Below, in pieces: positions 1-7,341 of a stretch of DNA of 11,352 bases; the first letter of the stretch is position 1, and the number at the start of each line of letters is the position of its first letter. The notes below the pieces were generated by a model, which was not told the origin of the DNA, ran no database searches, and worked only from the letters and a program-made list of their open reading frames with translations. This stretch comes from an uncultured Clostridia bacterium. GTDB lineage: Bacteria > Bacillota > Clostridia > Oscillospirales > Acutalibacteraceae. Position numbers and translations under genes: made by a program. The stretch spans positions 1 through 11,352 of the forward strand of contig CALGUK010000004.1 of NCBI GenBank assembly GCA_937920235.1, in the 5' to 3' direction.

Positions 1-1664
1 TGTATAAAGCAACATCTTTTGCAGATGCACTTGATAAAGCAGAACAGCTTGTTGCTGACGGCGGTTACGGTCATACATCTTCTGTATATCTTAACGAAGT
101 AACAGAAACAGAAAAGCTCAACGAATTTGCTGCAAGAATGAAAACCTGCCGTATTCTTGTTAACACACCTTCATCACACGGCGGTATCGGTGACCTTTAC
201 AATTTCAAACTCGCTCCCTCACTTACTCTCGGTTGCGGTTCCTGGGGCGGTAACTCAGTTTCCGAAAACGTTGGTGTTAAACACCTTTTAAATATTAAAA
301 CAGTTGCAGAAAGAAGGGAAAATATGCTTTGGTTCCGTGCACCCGAAAAGGTTTATATCAAGAAAGGTTGTCTTCCTGTTGCTCTTGACGAGCTTCGCAC
401 AGTTCGTGGTGCAAAGAAAGCATTCATCGTAACAGATACCTTCCTTTATGAAAATGGTTATACAAAACCCATTACAGACAAGCTTGACGAAATGGGTATA
501 GCTCACACAACATTCTTTGATGTTCAGCCCGACCCCACTCTTAAAAATGCAAAGAGCGGTGCAGCACAGATGGCAGCATTCAAGCCTGATACAATTATCG
601 CTCTCGGCGGTGGTTCTGCAATGGATGCCGCAAAGATTATGTGGGTTCTTTATGAGCATCCCGAAGCAGACTTTATGGATATGGCAATGCGTTTCATTGA
701 TATCCGTAAGAGAGTTTATACATTCCCCAAAATGGGTGAAAAAGCATACTTCATTGCAGTTCCTACCTCTGCAGGTACAGGCTCTGAGGTAACACCTTTT
801 GCAGTTATTACTGATGAACAGACAGGCGTTAAATATCCTCTTGCAGACTATGAGCTTCTTCCTAATATGGCAATCATTGATACTGATTTCCATATGTCAG
901 CTCCCAAGGGTCTTACAGCTGCATCAGGTATCGATGCTGTAACTCACGCAGTTGAAGCTTACGCTGCAATGCTTGCAACAGACTATACAGACGGTCTTGC
1001 ACTTCAGGCTCTCAAAAACATTTTCAAATATCTTCCCCGTGCTTATGAAAACGGTCAGACAGATATTGAAGCAAGAGAAAAAATGGCAAATGCCGCAACA
1101 ATGGCAGGTATGGCATTCGCAAATGCATTCCTTGGTGTTTGTCACTCAATGGCACATAAGCTCGGTGCATTCCACCACCTTCCTCACGGTGTTGCAAACG
1201 CACTTATGATTGAAGAGGTTCTCCGCTTCAATGCAAGCGAAGCACCTGCAAAAATGGGTACATTCTCACAGTATGACCACCCCCACACTCTTGCTCGTTA
1301 CGCTGAAATTGCAGATTACCTCGGTCTTGGTGGTACAACTGATTCAGAAAAGCTTGAAAATCTTATTAAAGCTATAAACGACCTTAAAGCAACAGTTGGC
1401 ATCAAAAACACAATCAAAGATTATGGCGTTGATGAAAAAGTATTCCTTGACAACCTTGATGAAATGGTTGAACAGGCATTTGATGACCAGTGCACAGGTG
1501 CTAACCCCCGTTATCCTCTTATGAGCGAAATCAAAGAAATGTATCTCAATGCTTACTATGGCAAGCATTTCACAGAAAAAGCAATGCCTACTGCAGCTGA
1601 TGTTGCAACAGGTATGACTGCAAATGCAGTTAAAACACCCTACACAAAAGGTAAGAAAGCGTAA
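1..1664 (+). CDS. adhE: Bifunctional acetaldehyde-CoA/alcohol dehydrogenase AdhE, 3' part (5' end outside window)
   Basis: AdhE reduces acetyl-CoA to acetaldehyde and then to ethanol in the cytosol, using two NADH and so regenerating NAD+ during fermentation. The open frame enters from the left edge: codons can be read from base 3 with no stop, so the ATG at 138 is an internal methionine. About 553 residues are visible of a family length near 870. The visible part starts in the last third of the aldehyde dehydrogenase domain, so the catalytic Cys lies outside. The linker motif WFRAPEKVYIKKG is at about 331-369. The iron-dependent alcohol dehydrogenase domain follows, with the GGGSAMDAAK nucleotide-binding motif at about 607-636. 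Probable iron ligands are Asp (933-935) and His (945-947) in GIDAVTHAVEAY, and His at 1143-1145 and 1185-1187 in the VCHSMAHK...LPHG segment. No defect is seen. The gene lies 18 nt upstream of the kinase gene, in the same operon. Confidence 0.96.
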   Translation, partial: YKATSFADALDKAEQLVADGGYGHTSSVYLNEVTETEKLNEFAARMKTCRILVNTPSSHGGIGDLYNFKLAPSLTLGCGSWGGNSVSENVGVKHLLNIKTVAERRENMLWFRAPEKVYIKKGCLPVALDELRTVRGAKKAFIVTDTFLYENGYTKPITDKLDEMGIAHTTFFDVQPDPTLKNAKSGAAQMAAFKPDTIIALGGGSAMDAAKIMWVLYEHPEADFMDMAMRFIDIRKRVYTFPKMGEKAYFIAVPTSAGTGSEVTPFAVITDEQTGVKYPLADYELLPNMAIIDTDFHMSAPKGLTAASGIDAVTHAVEAYAAMLATDYTDGLALQALKNIFKYLPRAYENGQTDIEAREKMANAATMAGMAFANAFLGVCHSMAHKLGAFHHLPHGVANALMIEEVLRFNASEAPAKMGTFSQYDHPHTLARYAEIADYLGLGGTTDSEKLENLIKAINDLKATVGIKNTIKDYGVDEKVFLDNLDEMVEQAFDDQCTGANPRYPLMSEIKEMYLNAYYGKHFTEKAMPTAADVATGMTANAVKTPYTKGKKA

Positions 1665-1682
1665 GAGAGAGGAGATACTAAA

Positions 1683-2432
1683 ATGAAACTTGATAGAGTT
1701 ATTGCAGTAAGAAATAATAAAACTATTTACCGTGACGGTGACAAATGCGTTAAGGTTTTTGATACTGATTATTCAAAAGCGGATGTTCTTAACGAAGCAT
1801 TAAATCAGGCAAGAATAGAAGAAACCGGTCTTAATATTCCTAAAATTATTGAAGTAACAACGGTTGAAGGCAAATGGGCTATCGTTTCTGAATTCATTAA
1901 AGGTAAAACACTTCAACAGCTTATGGACGAGGATGCTGAGAAGAAAGATGAATATATCGAATTACTTGTTGACCTTCAGCTCCAGGTTCATTCAAAGGTT
2001 TGCCCTCTCCTTAACAAACTCAAAGATAAAATGAATCGCAAAATCAGTGCTTCTGAGCTTGATGCAACAACACGCTATGACCTTCACACAAGACTTGAAG
2101 GTATGCCCAAGCACAACAAGGTTTGTCACGGTGACTTTAACCCCTCAAACATTATCATCGCAGAAGATGGCACAGCATATATCCTCGACTGGTCACATGC
2201 TACTCAGGGTAATGCTTCTGCAGATGCCGCAAGAACATACCTTCTTTTCTGGCTTAACGGTGACATTGAAGGTGCTAAGAAATATCTTGATTTGTTCTGT
2301 CAAAAGAGCAATACAGCTAAACAGTATGTTCAGAAATGGATGCCTATCGTTGCTGCTTCTCAGTCAGTTAAGGGTAATGAAAAAGAAAGAGAATTCCTTC
2401 TTTCTTGGGTAAATGTTGTTGATTACGAATAA
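1683..2432 (+). CDS. APH/choline-kinase-fold phosphotransferase, putative signalling kinase of the hydrogenase operon
   Basis: This 249-residue protein has the core of the aminoglycoside phosphotransferase/choline kinase family (Pfam APH), which transfers phosphate from ATP. Visible landmarks are a KCVKVF stretch whose Lys24 fits the ATP-binding lysine, a Brenner-type catalytic loop HGDFNPSN (His149, Asp151, Asn156), and ILDW with the metal-binding Asp169. No signal peptide or membrane segment is seen, so it should be cytosolic. The start is well supported by a GAGAGGAG ribosome site a few bases upstream of ATG 1683. It lies 18 nt after adhE and 20 nt before the first [2Fe-2S] gene. In the related Ruminococcus albus 7 operon the corresponding gene was annotated as a Ser/Thr protein kinase. 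A small-molecule kinase cannot be excluded from sequence. Pairing with the PP2C-type phosphatase three genes downstream makes a role in reversible protein phosphorylation attractive, but that is inference. Confidence 0.85.
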   Translation: MKLDRVIAVRNNKTIYRDGDKCVKVFDTDYSKADVLNEALNQARIEETGLNIPKIIEVTTVEGKWAIVSEFIKGKTLQQLMDEDAEKKDEYIELLVDLQLQVHSKVCPLLNKLKDKMNRKISASELDATTRYDLHTRLEGMPKHNKVCHGDFNPSNIIIAEDGTAYILDWSHATQGNASADAARTYLLFWLNGDIEGAKKYLDLFCQKSNTAKQYVQKWMPIVAASQSVKGNEKEREFLLSWVNVVDYE

Positions 2433-2452
2433 TCAGATAAGGAGTTAAAGAA

Positions 2453-2692
2453 ATGAAAGTTACAGTTTGTATCGGTAGTTCCTGCCATATTAAAGGTTCT
2501 CGTCAGGTTGTTGAACAGCTTCAGTACCTTATTAAAGAAAATAATTTAGGAGATAAAGTAGAATTAGGCGGCACATTTTGTATGGGCAAATGCCAGCAGG
2601 GAGTTTGCGTAACTGTTGACGACGCTTTCTTCTCAGTAACACCAGAAACAGTTGAAGAATTTTTCAACGATAATGTAAAAGGAAAAGTATAA
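2453..2692 (+). CDS. Thioredoxin-like [2Fe-2S] ferredoxin (NuoE C-terminal domain type), copy 1
   Basis: This 79-residue protein is essentially only the thioredoxin-like [2Fe-2S] domain seen at the C-terminus of NuoE/HoxE/HydC subunits. Four cysteines with the family spacing are present, C6-x4-C11 and C43-x3-C47, which would bind one [2Fe-2S] cluster. A fifth cysteine (C52) is unique to this copy. Both copies share the CxGSSCHxKGS opening and the FCxGKC motif. The N-terminal four-helix part of full NuoE proteins (about 80 residues) is absent. The ATG at 2453 follows an AAGGAG ribosome site. The next gene starts 1 nt after the stop, so translation is probably coupled. A role as electron carrier to or from HydS or HydA2, or as a redox input to the signalling proteins, is inferred from position only. 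Confidence 0.88.
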   Translation: MKVTVCIGSSCHIKGSRQVVEQLQYLIKENNLGDKVELGGTFCMGKCQQGVCVTVDDAFFSVTPETVEEFFNDNVKGKV

Positions 2693-2693
2693 A

Positions 2694-2948
2694 ATGATAA
2701 TTCAGGTTTGTGTAGGTAGCTCTTGCCACTTGAAAGGTTCTGCGGAAATAGTTGAGCTCTTTCAGAAAGCCGTTGAAGAAAATCATTTAGAAAACGAAAT
2801 AACACTTGCCGGTAGCTTTTGTATCGGCAAGTGTAATCGTGTGGGCGTAACTGTTCAGGTAGATGATGATATTCACACCGGTATTACAAGAGAAAATTTT
2901 AAAGAATTTTTCAAGGAAACCGTTTTAACAAAAATTGAAAGGGTGTAA
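2694..2948 (+). CDS. Thioredoxin-like [2Fe-2S] ferredoxin (NuoE C-terminal domain type), copy 2
   Basis: This 84-residue protein is a tandem paralogue of the preceding gene. The same four cysteines occur at identical positions (C6, C11, C43, C47) and the two proteins align without gaps over about the first 47 residues, which points to gene duplication. The extra Cys52 of copy 1 is missing here. The start codon lies 1 nt after the upstream TAA, with a GGAAAAG stretch inside the end of copy 1 as a possible ribosome site. The protein ends 6 nt before hydS. As with copy 1, it probably carries one [2Fe-2S] cluster and works as a small cytosolic electron carrier or redox adaptor for the hydrogenase proteins. 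That assignment rests on family membership and operon context. Confidence 0.88.
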   Translation: MIIQVCVGSSCHLKGSAEIVELFQKAVEENHLENEITLAGSFCIGKCNRVGVTVQVDDDIHTGITRENFKEFFKETVLTKIERV

Positions 2949-2954
2949 CGGGAA

Positions 2955-4634
2955 ATGCCTAATTGTTTAACATTAAAAAAATCCAACTGTAAAAACTGCT
3001 ACAAGTGTATTCGCCATTGTCCCGTTAAGGCAATACGCTTTTCGGGAAATCAGGCTCATATTATCGGAAACGAGTGTATTCTCTGCGGTCAATGTTTTGT
3101 GGTTTGTCCTCAGAATGCAAAAGAGATTGTCGATGAAACCGAAAAAGTAAAAGTATTTTTACAGGCAAGGGAAAAGGTTATAGTAAGCCTTGCTCCCTCG
3201 TTTATTGCGAACTACGATGGCGTTGGAATAAATTCAATGAGAAAAGCTCTCAAAAAGTTGGGCTTTTATGATGTTGAAGAAACCGCTGTCGGTGCAACAA
3301 TTGTTAAAAACGAATATGAGAGAATGCTCAAAGAGGATGATAGAGATATTATTATAACTTCTTGTTGCCATTCTATAAACTTACTTATTCAGAAACATTT
3401 TCCTGCAGAATTGGAGTATCTTGCAGATGTTGTTTCACCTATGCAGGCTCACTGTATGGACATTAAGAAACGCTACCCTGATGCAAAAACAGTTTTCATA
3501 GGACCTTGCGTTTCAAAAAAAGACGAAGCTGAGCATTACGAAGGTATTGTTGATGCAGTCCTTACATTTGAAGAACTTACGAACTGGCTCAAAAGTGAAA
3601 ATATAGAGCTTGAAGTTGAAAAAGATAACGATGATTTCAGTCGTGCACGTTTCTTTCCTACAACAGGCGGTGTGCTTAAAACAATGGCTCAGGATACACC
3701 TGACTATACATATATCGCACTCGATGGTGTTGAAAACTGTATAGCAGCACTCAAGGATATTGAAAGCGGAAAGGTTCATAAATGCTTTATTGAAATGTCT
3801 GCTTGTGTCGGTAGCTGTATGGGTGGTCCTGTTATGGAAAAATATCACCACACAGAAACCATTACCGATTACCTTACTATAGCAAATTATGCAGGTAAAA
3901 AGGATTTTGAGGTTTCTCAACCTAAAGCTACTGAACTCAAAAAGCAATTTGAATATATCGAACACAGATATCCTCAACCATCAGAAATGGAAATTAACGC
4001 TGTTCTTCGTCAGATGGGTAAATTCAAACCTGCTCATGAGCTCAATTGCGGTTCTTGCGGCTATAATACTTGTCGTGAAAAAGCTGCTGCAATTTGTCAG
4101 GGTAAAGCGGAGATTTCAATGTGTCTTCCTTTCCTTAAGGAAAAGGCTGAAAGCTTCTCAGATACTATTGTTAATAGTTCTCCCAACGGACTTATTGTTC
4201 TTAATGAGAATTTAGAGGTTCAGCAAATTAATAGAGCCGCAAGAGAAATTATGAATATCCGATATGCTTCTGATGTTCTCGGCGATTATGTTATCCGTAT
4301 TCTTGACCCTACGGTTTTTGAAACTGTTCTTAAAACCGGCAGAGGTGTGAGTAACCAGAGAGTTTACCTTGCAGAATACAAAAGATATGTTGAACAAACT
4401 GTTGTTTATGACAGAGATTCACATCTTCTTATCGGTATTATGAGAGATGTTACTGCCGAAGAGGAGCAAAGAGAAAGAAAAGAAAATATCAGCCGTCAGA
4501 CAATTGAGGTTGCCGATAAGGTTGTTGATAAGCAAATGCGAATTGTTCAGGAGATTGCTTCACTTTTGGGTGAAACAGCCGCAGAAACAAAAATCGCCCT
4601 TGCAAAATTAAAGGAGTCGATTTCTGATGAATGA
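2955..4634 (+). CDS. hydS: Sensory [FeFe]-hydrogenase with PAS domain (HydS, group C-like)
   Basis: This 559-residue protein joins four modules. Residues 4-51 form a ferredoxin-like region with cysteines at 12, 15, 18, 22 and 41, 44, 47, 51, enough for two [4Fe-4S] clusters. Residues about 75-330 are the hydrogenase H-domain, with motif L1 TSCCH (135-139), L2 GPCVSK (183-188) and L3 MSACVGSC (281-288). Residues 365-390 show Cx2Cx4Cx16C, an extra [4Fe-4S] site. Residues about 402-502 are a PAS domain, followed by a probable coiled coil at about 500-545. All H-cluster cysteines are present (C137, C138, C185, C284, C288), but Pro after CC is His, and the Met two residues before the first L3 cysteine is Ser, unlike catalytic enzymes such as CpI. 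Hydrogenases with a PAS domain, Fe-S domain and a neighbouring PP2C gene are the putative phosphatase-linked sensory type. H2 sensing is predicted, not shown. The last 8 nt overlap the phosphatase gene. Confidence 0.92.
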   Translation: MPNCLTLKKSNCKNCYKCIRHCPVKAIRFSGNQAHIIGNECILCGQCFVVCPQNAKEIVDETEKVKVFLQAREKVIVSLAPSFIANYDGVGINSMRKALKKLGFYDVEETAVGATIVKNEYERMLKEDDRDIIITSCCHSINLLIQKHFPAELEYLADVVSPMQAHCMDIKKRYPDAKTVFIGPCVSKKDEAEHYEGIVDAVLTFEELTNWLKSENIELEVEKDNDDFSRARFFPTTGGVLKTMAQDTPDYTYIALDGVENCIAALKDIESGKVHKCFIEMSACVGSCMGGPVMEKYHHTETITDYLTIANYAGKKDFEVSQPKATELKKQFEYIEHRYPQPSEMEINAVLRQMGKFKPAHELNCGSCGYNTCREKAAAICQGKAEISMCLPFLKEKAESFSDTIVNSSPNGLIVLNENLEVQQINRAAREIMNIRYASDVLGDYVIRILDPTVFETVLKTGRGVSNQRVYLAEYKRYVEQTVVYDRDSHLLIGIMRDVTAEEEQRERKENISRQTIEVADKVVDKQMRIVQEIASLLGETAAETKIALAKLKESISDE

Positions 4635-5799
4635 TTTATGTGCAGATATCGGTTACAAAAGTATAAACCATTACGGTGAACAGCTTTGCGGAGATCATAT
4701 TGATATAGTTGAGCCCGATGAGGATTCAACAGTGGTTGTTCTTTCCGATGGTCTCGGTAGCGGTGTTAAAGCAAGTATTCTTTCAACACTTACATCTAAA
4801 ATTATTTCAACAATGCTTGCAGAAGGTCTTTCCCTTGAAGAATGTGTTTCAACTATTGCTGCGACTCTTCCTGTTTGTTCGGTGCGTGGCGTTGCTTATT
4901 CCACATTCACCATTATTCATCTTAAGAATAATGAAACTGCAGAGCTTATTCAATACGATAACCCACACACCATAATAATAAGAAACGAAAAAAAATGGGA
5001 TTATCCGAAAACCGAAATGAATATTGGCGGAAAGAAAATTTTCAAATCTGTTATTCAGCTTCAGGAAAACGATATTTTTATTGCTATGAGCGATGGTTGC
5101 CCTCACGCAGGTATAGGTACTGCATATAACTTTGGTTGGAAGCGTGAAGATATTGCAAGCTTTCTTGAAACTCTTGCTCCTGTTGGTTATACTGCAAAGA
5201 ATTTGTCAACCATGCTTATTGATGAGTGCGATAAGCTTTATGATCATAAGCCCGGTGACGATGCAACCGCTTGTGTTGTTAAAATCCGTAAGAGAGTTCC
5301 TATGAATATGCTTTTCGGACCGCCCTCAAACAGAGATGATGCAGACAGAATGATGAGCCTTTTCTTCTCAAAAGAAGGAAAGCACATTATCTGTGGTGGT
5401 ACAACATCATCTATTGCATCTAAGTTTTTGAGAAAACCTTTAAAGCCATCCCTTAATTTTGAAAGCAGCGATGTTCCGCCTATTGCAGAAATCGAAGGTG
5501 TTGACCTTGTTACAGAAGGTGTTATCACAGTTAACAAGGTGGTAGAATACGCTCAGGATTATCTTGGCGAAAATAAACACTATGAGCATTGGAATTTCAA
5601 AAAAGACGGGGCTTCACTTATAAGCCGTTTGCTTTTTGAAGAAGCAACAGATATAAACTTTTATGTAGGCAGAGCAATTAATCCTGCTCATCAGAACCCG
5701 GACCTTCCCATAAACTTCAATATTAAAATGAACCTTGTGGAAGAGCTTTCTAAGTGTTTGAAGCAAATGGGTAAAAGAATTAAAGTGAGTTATTTTTAA
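4627..5799 (+). CDS. SpoIIE/PP2C-type Ser/Thr phosphatase with an unknown C-terminal domain
   Basis: Residues about 1-222 form a PP2C-like domain of the SpoIIE/RsbU type, which uses two Mn2+/Mg2+ ions to remove phosphate from Ser/Thr. The metal-binding aspartates are visible in VVLSDGLGSG (Asp41), AMSDGCPHAG (Asp156) and PGDDATACVV (Asp211, Asp212). Residues about 223-390 are a separate region that I cannot assign; it opens with MLFGPPSNRDDAD and has no transmembrane segment. The ATG lies inside the 3' end of hydS (8-nt overlap), with AAGGAG about 9 nt upstream within hydS, so the sensor and phosphatase are translationally coupled. That fits a HydS PAS domain acting directly on this phosphatase. 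The substrate is unknown. No STAS-type anti-sigma antagonist, the classic SpoIIE substrate, is encoded in the window. hydA2 starts 2 nt after its stop. Confidence 0.9.
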   Translation: MNDLCADIGYKSINHYGEQLCGDHIDIVEPDEDSTVVVLSDGLGSGVKASILSTLTSKIISTMLAEGLSLEECVSTIAATLPVCSVRGVAYSTFTIIHLKNNETAELIQYDNPHTIIIRNEKKWDYPKTEMNIGGKKIFKSVIQLQENDIFIAMSDGCPHAGIGTAYNFGWKREDIASFLETLAPVGYTAKNLSTMLIDECDKLYDHKPGDDATACVVKIRKRVPMNMLFGPPSNRDDADRMMSLFFSKEGKHIICGGTTSSIASKFLRKPLKPSLNFESSDVPPIAEIEGVDLVTEGVITVNKVVEYAQDYLGENKHYEHWNFKKDGASLISRLLFEEATDINFYVGRAINPAHQNPDLPINFNIKMNLVEELSKCLKQMGKRIKVSYF

Positions 5800-5801
5800 T
5801 T

Positions 5802-7235
5802 ATGAGTAATATAAGAAAATTTGATACAAAAGTACAATATCTTAAATACAAGGTATTAAGAGAGGTTGCAAGAGAAGCGTGGAATGATACCCTTCTCGAA
5901 AATCTTATTGATATACCTAAAAAAATAGTTCCCGGTAAAACCTCCACAATGCGTTGCTGTGTTTATAAAGAACGTGCTATTCTTTCAGAGCGTGTTAAAA
6001 TTGCTATGGGCGGTGACCCTGAAAACCCAAATGTTATTCAGGTTATTGATATTGCTTGTGATGAATGTCCTGCTGCAGGATATGAAGTAACAGATTCCTG
6101 CAGAGGTTGTCTTGCTCACCGTTGCGAAGATGTATGTAAACGTGGTGCAATTTCTTTCGACCATAATCACGTTGCTCATATTGATAAGTCGAAGTGTGTT
6201 GAGTGCGGTCAGTGTGCAAAGGTTTGCCCTTATTCTGCAATTGTTAACCGCAAAAGACCTTGTCAGATTGCATGTAAGGTGAAGGCAATTTCAATTAACG
6301 AAGATAATGCCGCTTCCATTGATAATGATAAATGTACCGCTTGCGGTGCTTGTGTTTATCAATGCCCCTTCGGTGCGATTTCTGATAAGTCATATATTCT
6401 CAATGTTGTTGACCTAATTAAGAAAAGCGAACAAGGCAGAAACTACAAGCTTTATGCAGTTGTTGCTCCCTCGATTTCAAGTCAGTTCTCTTATGCAAAA
6501 TTAGGTCAGGTTATAACAGGACTTAAAAAAATGGGCTTTCACACTGTTGTTGAAGCAGCTTTAGGCGCAGATATGGTTGCTATGAAAGAATCTCAGGAAT
6601 TAACTGAAAAAGGCTTCCTTACAAGTTCTTGCTGTCCTGCATTTGTTTCTTACATTAAATCTGCATTTCCCGATTTAGTTCCTTTTATTTCTCACAACTG
6701 TTCACCAATGGTCGAAATTTCGAAGTATATAAAAGAAACTGACGAAAATGCAAAAACCATTTTTATCGGACCTTGTACTGCTAAAAAAGCAGAAGCACAG
6801 CTTGAAAGTGCAAAGCCTTATGTTGATGCTGTTCTGACCTTTGAAGAATTGCAGGCTCTTTTTGACAGCCGTGATATTGATATCACAACTCTCGAAGAAG
6901 ATGTGCTTGACAATGCCTCATATTTCGGCAGAATTTTTGCTCGTAGCGGTGGTCTTACTGACGCAGTAACTCAAGCGATTAAAGAGCAGAATATAACTGA
7001 TTTTGAGTTTATGCCTGTTTCTTGCGACGGTATTGAAGAATGCAGAATTGCACTTCTTAAGAAAAGCAAGAATGCACTTCAGGCAAACTTTATTGAAGGT
7101 ATGGCATGTGTCGGCGGATGTATCGGCGGTGCAGGTTGCCTTACCCACGGTGAAAAAAACAAAGCAGAGGTTGATAAGTACGGACGAGAAGCTTTTGAAA
7201 AAACTATCTCCGATGCAATTTCTGTTTTGAAATAG
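5802..7235 (+). CDS. hydA2: Monomeric [FeFe]-hydrogenase, group B-like (HydA2)
   Basis: This 477-residue protein probably makes H2 from protons with electrons from reduced ferredoxin in the cytosol. The C-terminal half has the three H-cluster motifs of a catalytic enzyme: SSCCPAF (275-281), GPCTAK (323-328) and GMACVGGC (433-440), with the Pro after CC and the Met two residues before the first L3 cysteine both kept. The N-terminal half is unusually cysteine-rich: C86, C89, C100, C103, C108, C112, then C132/135/138/142, C154, C158 and C178/181/184/188. The second and third groups form a classical 2[4Fe-4S] ferredoxin pair. The remaining eight cysteines could hold two more clusters. This architecture resembles group B hydrogenases. 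The ATG is 2 nt after the phosphatase stop, with only a weak upstream ribosome site, so coupling is likely. It is the last gene before a strong terminator. HydA2 in R. albus is the non-bifurcating enzyme. Confidence 0.93.
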   Translation: MSNIRKFDTKVQYLKYKVLREVAREAWNDTLLENLIDIPKKIVPGKTSTMRCCVYKERAILSERVKIAMGGDPENPNVIQVIDIACDECPAAGYEVTDSCRGCLAHRCEDVCKRGAISFDHNHVAHIDKSKCVECGQCAKVCPYSAIVNRKRPCQIACKVKAISINEDNAASIDNDKCTACGACVYQCPFGAISDKSYILNVVDLIKKSEQGRNYKLYAVVAPSISSQFSYAKLGQVITGLKKMGFHTVVEAALGADMVAMKESQELTEKGFLTSSCCPAFVSYIKSAFPDLVPFISHNCSPMVEISKYIKETDENAKTIFIGPCTAKKAEAQLESAKPYVDAVLTFEELQALFDSRDIDITTLEEDVLDNASYFGRIFARSGGLTDAVTQAIKEQNITDFEFMPVSCDGIEECRIALLKKSKNALQANFIEGMACVGGCIGGAGCLTHGEKNKAEVDKYGREAFEKTISDAISVLK

Positions 7236-7253
7236 ATTTTAAATCCTTCATTC

Positions 7254-7304
7254 AAAAAGGTACTCTCCCTCGGCAATGCAACTGTCGTGGGAGAGTATCT
7301 TTTT
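7254..7304. terminator. Bidirectional intrinsic terminator between hydA2 and the ECF gene
   Basis: An 11-bp stem (7259-7269 with 7289-7299, one G-U pair) is extended by five inner pairs (7271-7275 with 7283-7287) around a short loop. Five T follow on the + strand (7300-7304), and five A (7254-7258) precede the stem, giving T5 on the - strand. It lies between the convergent hydA2 (+) and ECF transporter (-) genes and can serve both. Confidence 0.92.
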
Positions 7305-7341
7305 ATGCAAATTTATAATGTATGTTTTTGTTTCTTTAGTG

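Noticed and set aside
288..893. A 201-codon - strand frame rich in Cys opposite adhE
   Set aside because: The Cys-rich content comes from reverse-complementing Ala/Thr codons (gca/aca) of adhE; no family signature or ribosome site.
138..1664. A complete dehydrogenase gene starting at ATG 138
   Set aside because: The same frame is open to base 3 and encodes more of the AdhE aldehyde dehydrogenase domain, so 138 is an internal Met and the gene is partial.
2453..7235. An electron-bifurcating HydABC hydrogenase
   Set aside because: The two small [2Fe-2S] proteins suggest HydC, but there is no HydB/NuoF-like flavoprotein, and both hydrogenases lack the extra domains of bifurcating HydA.
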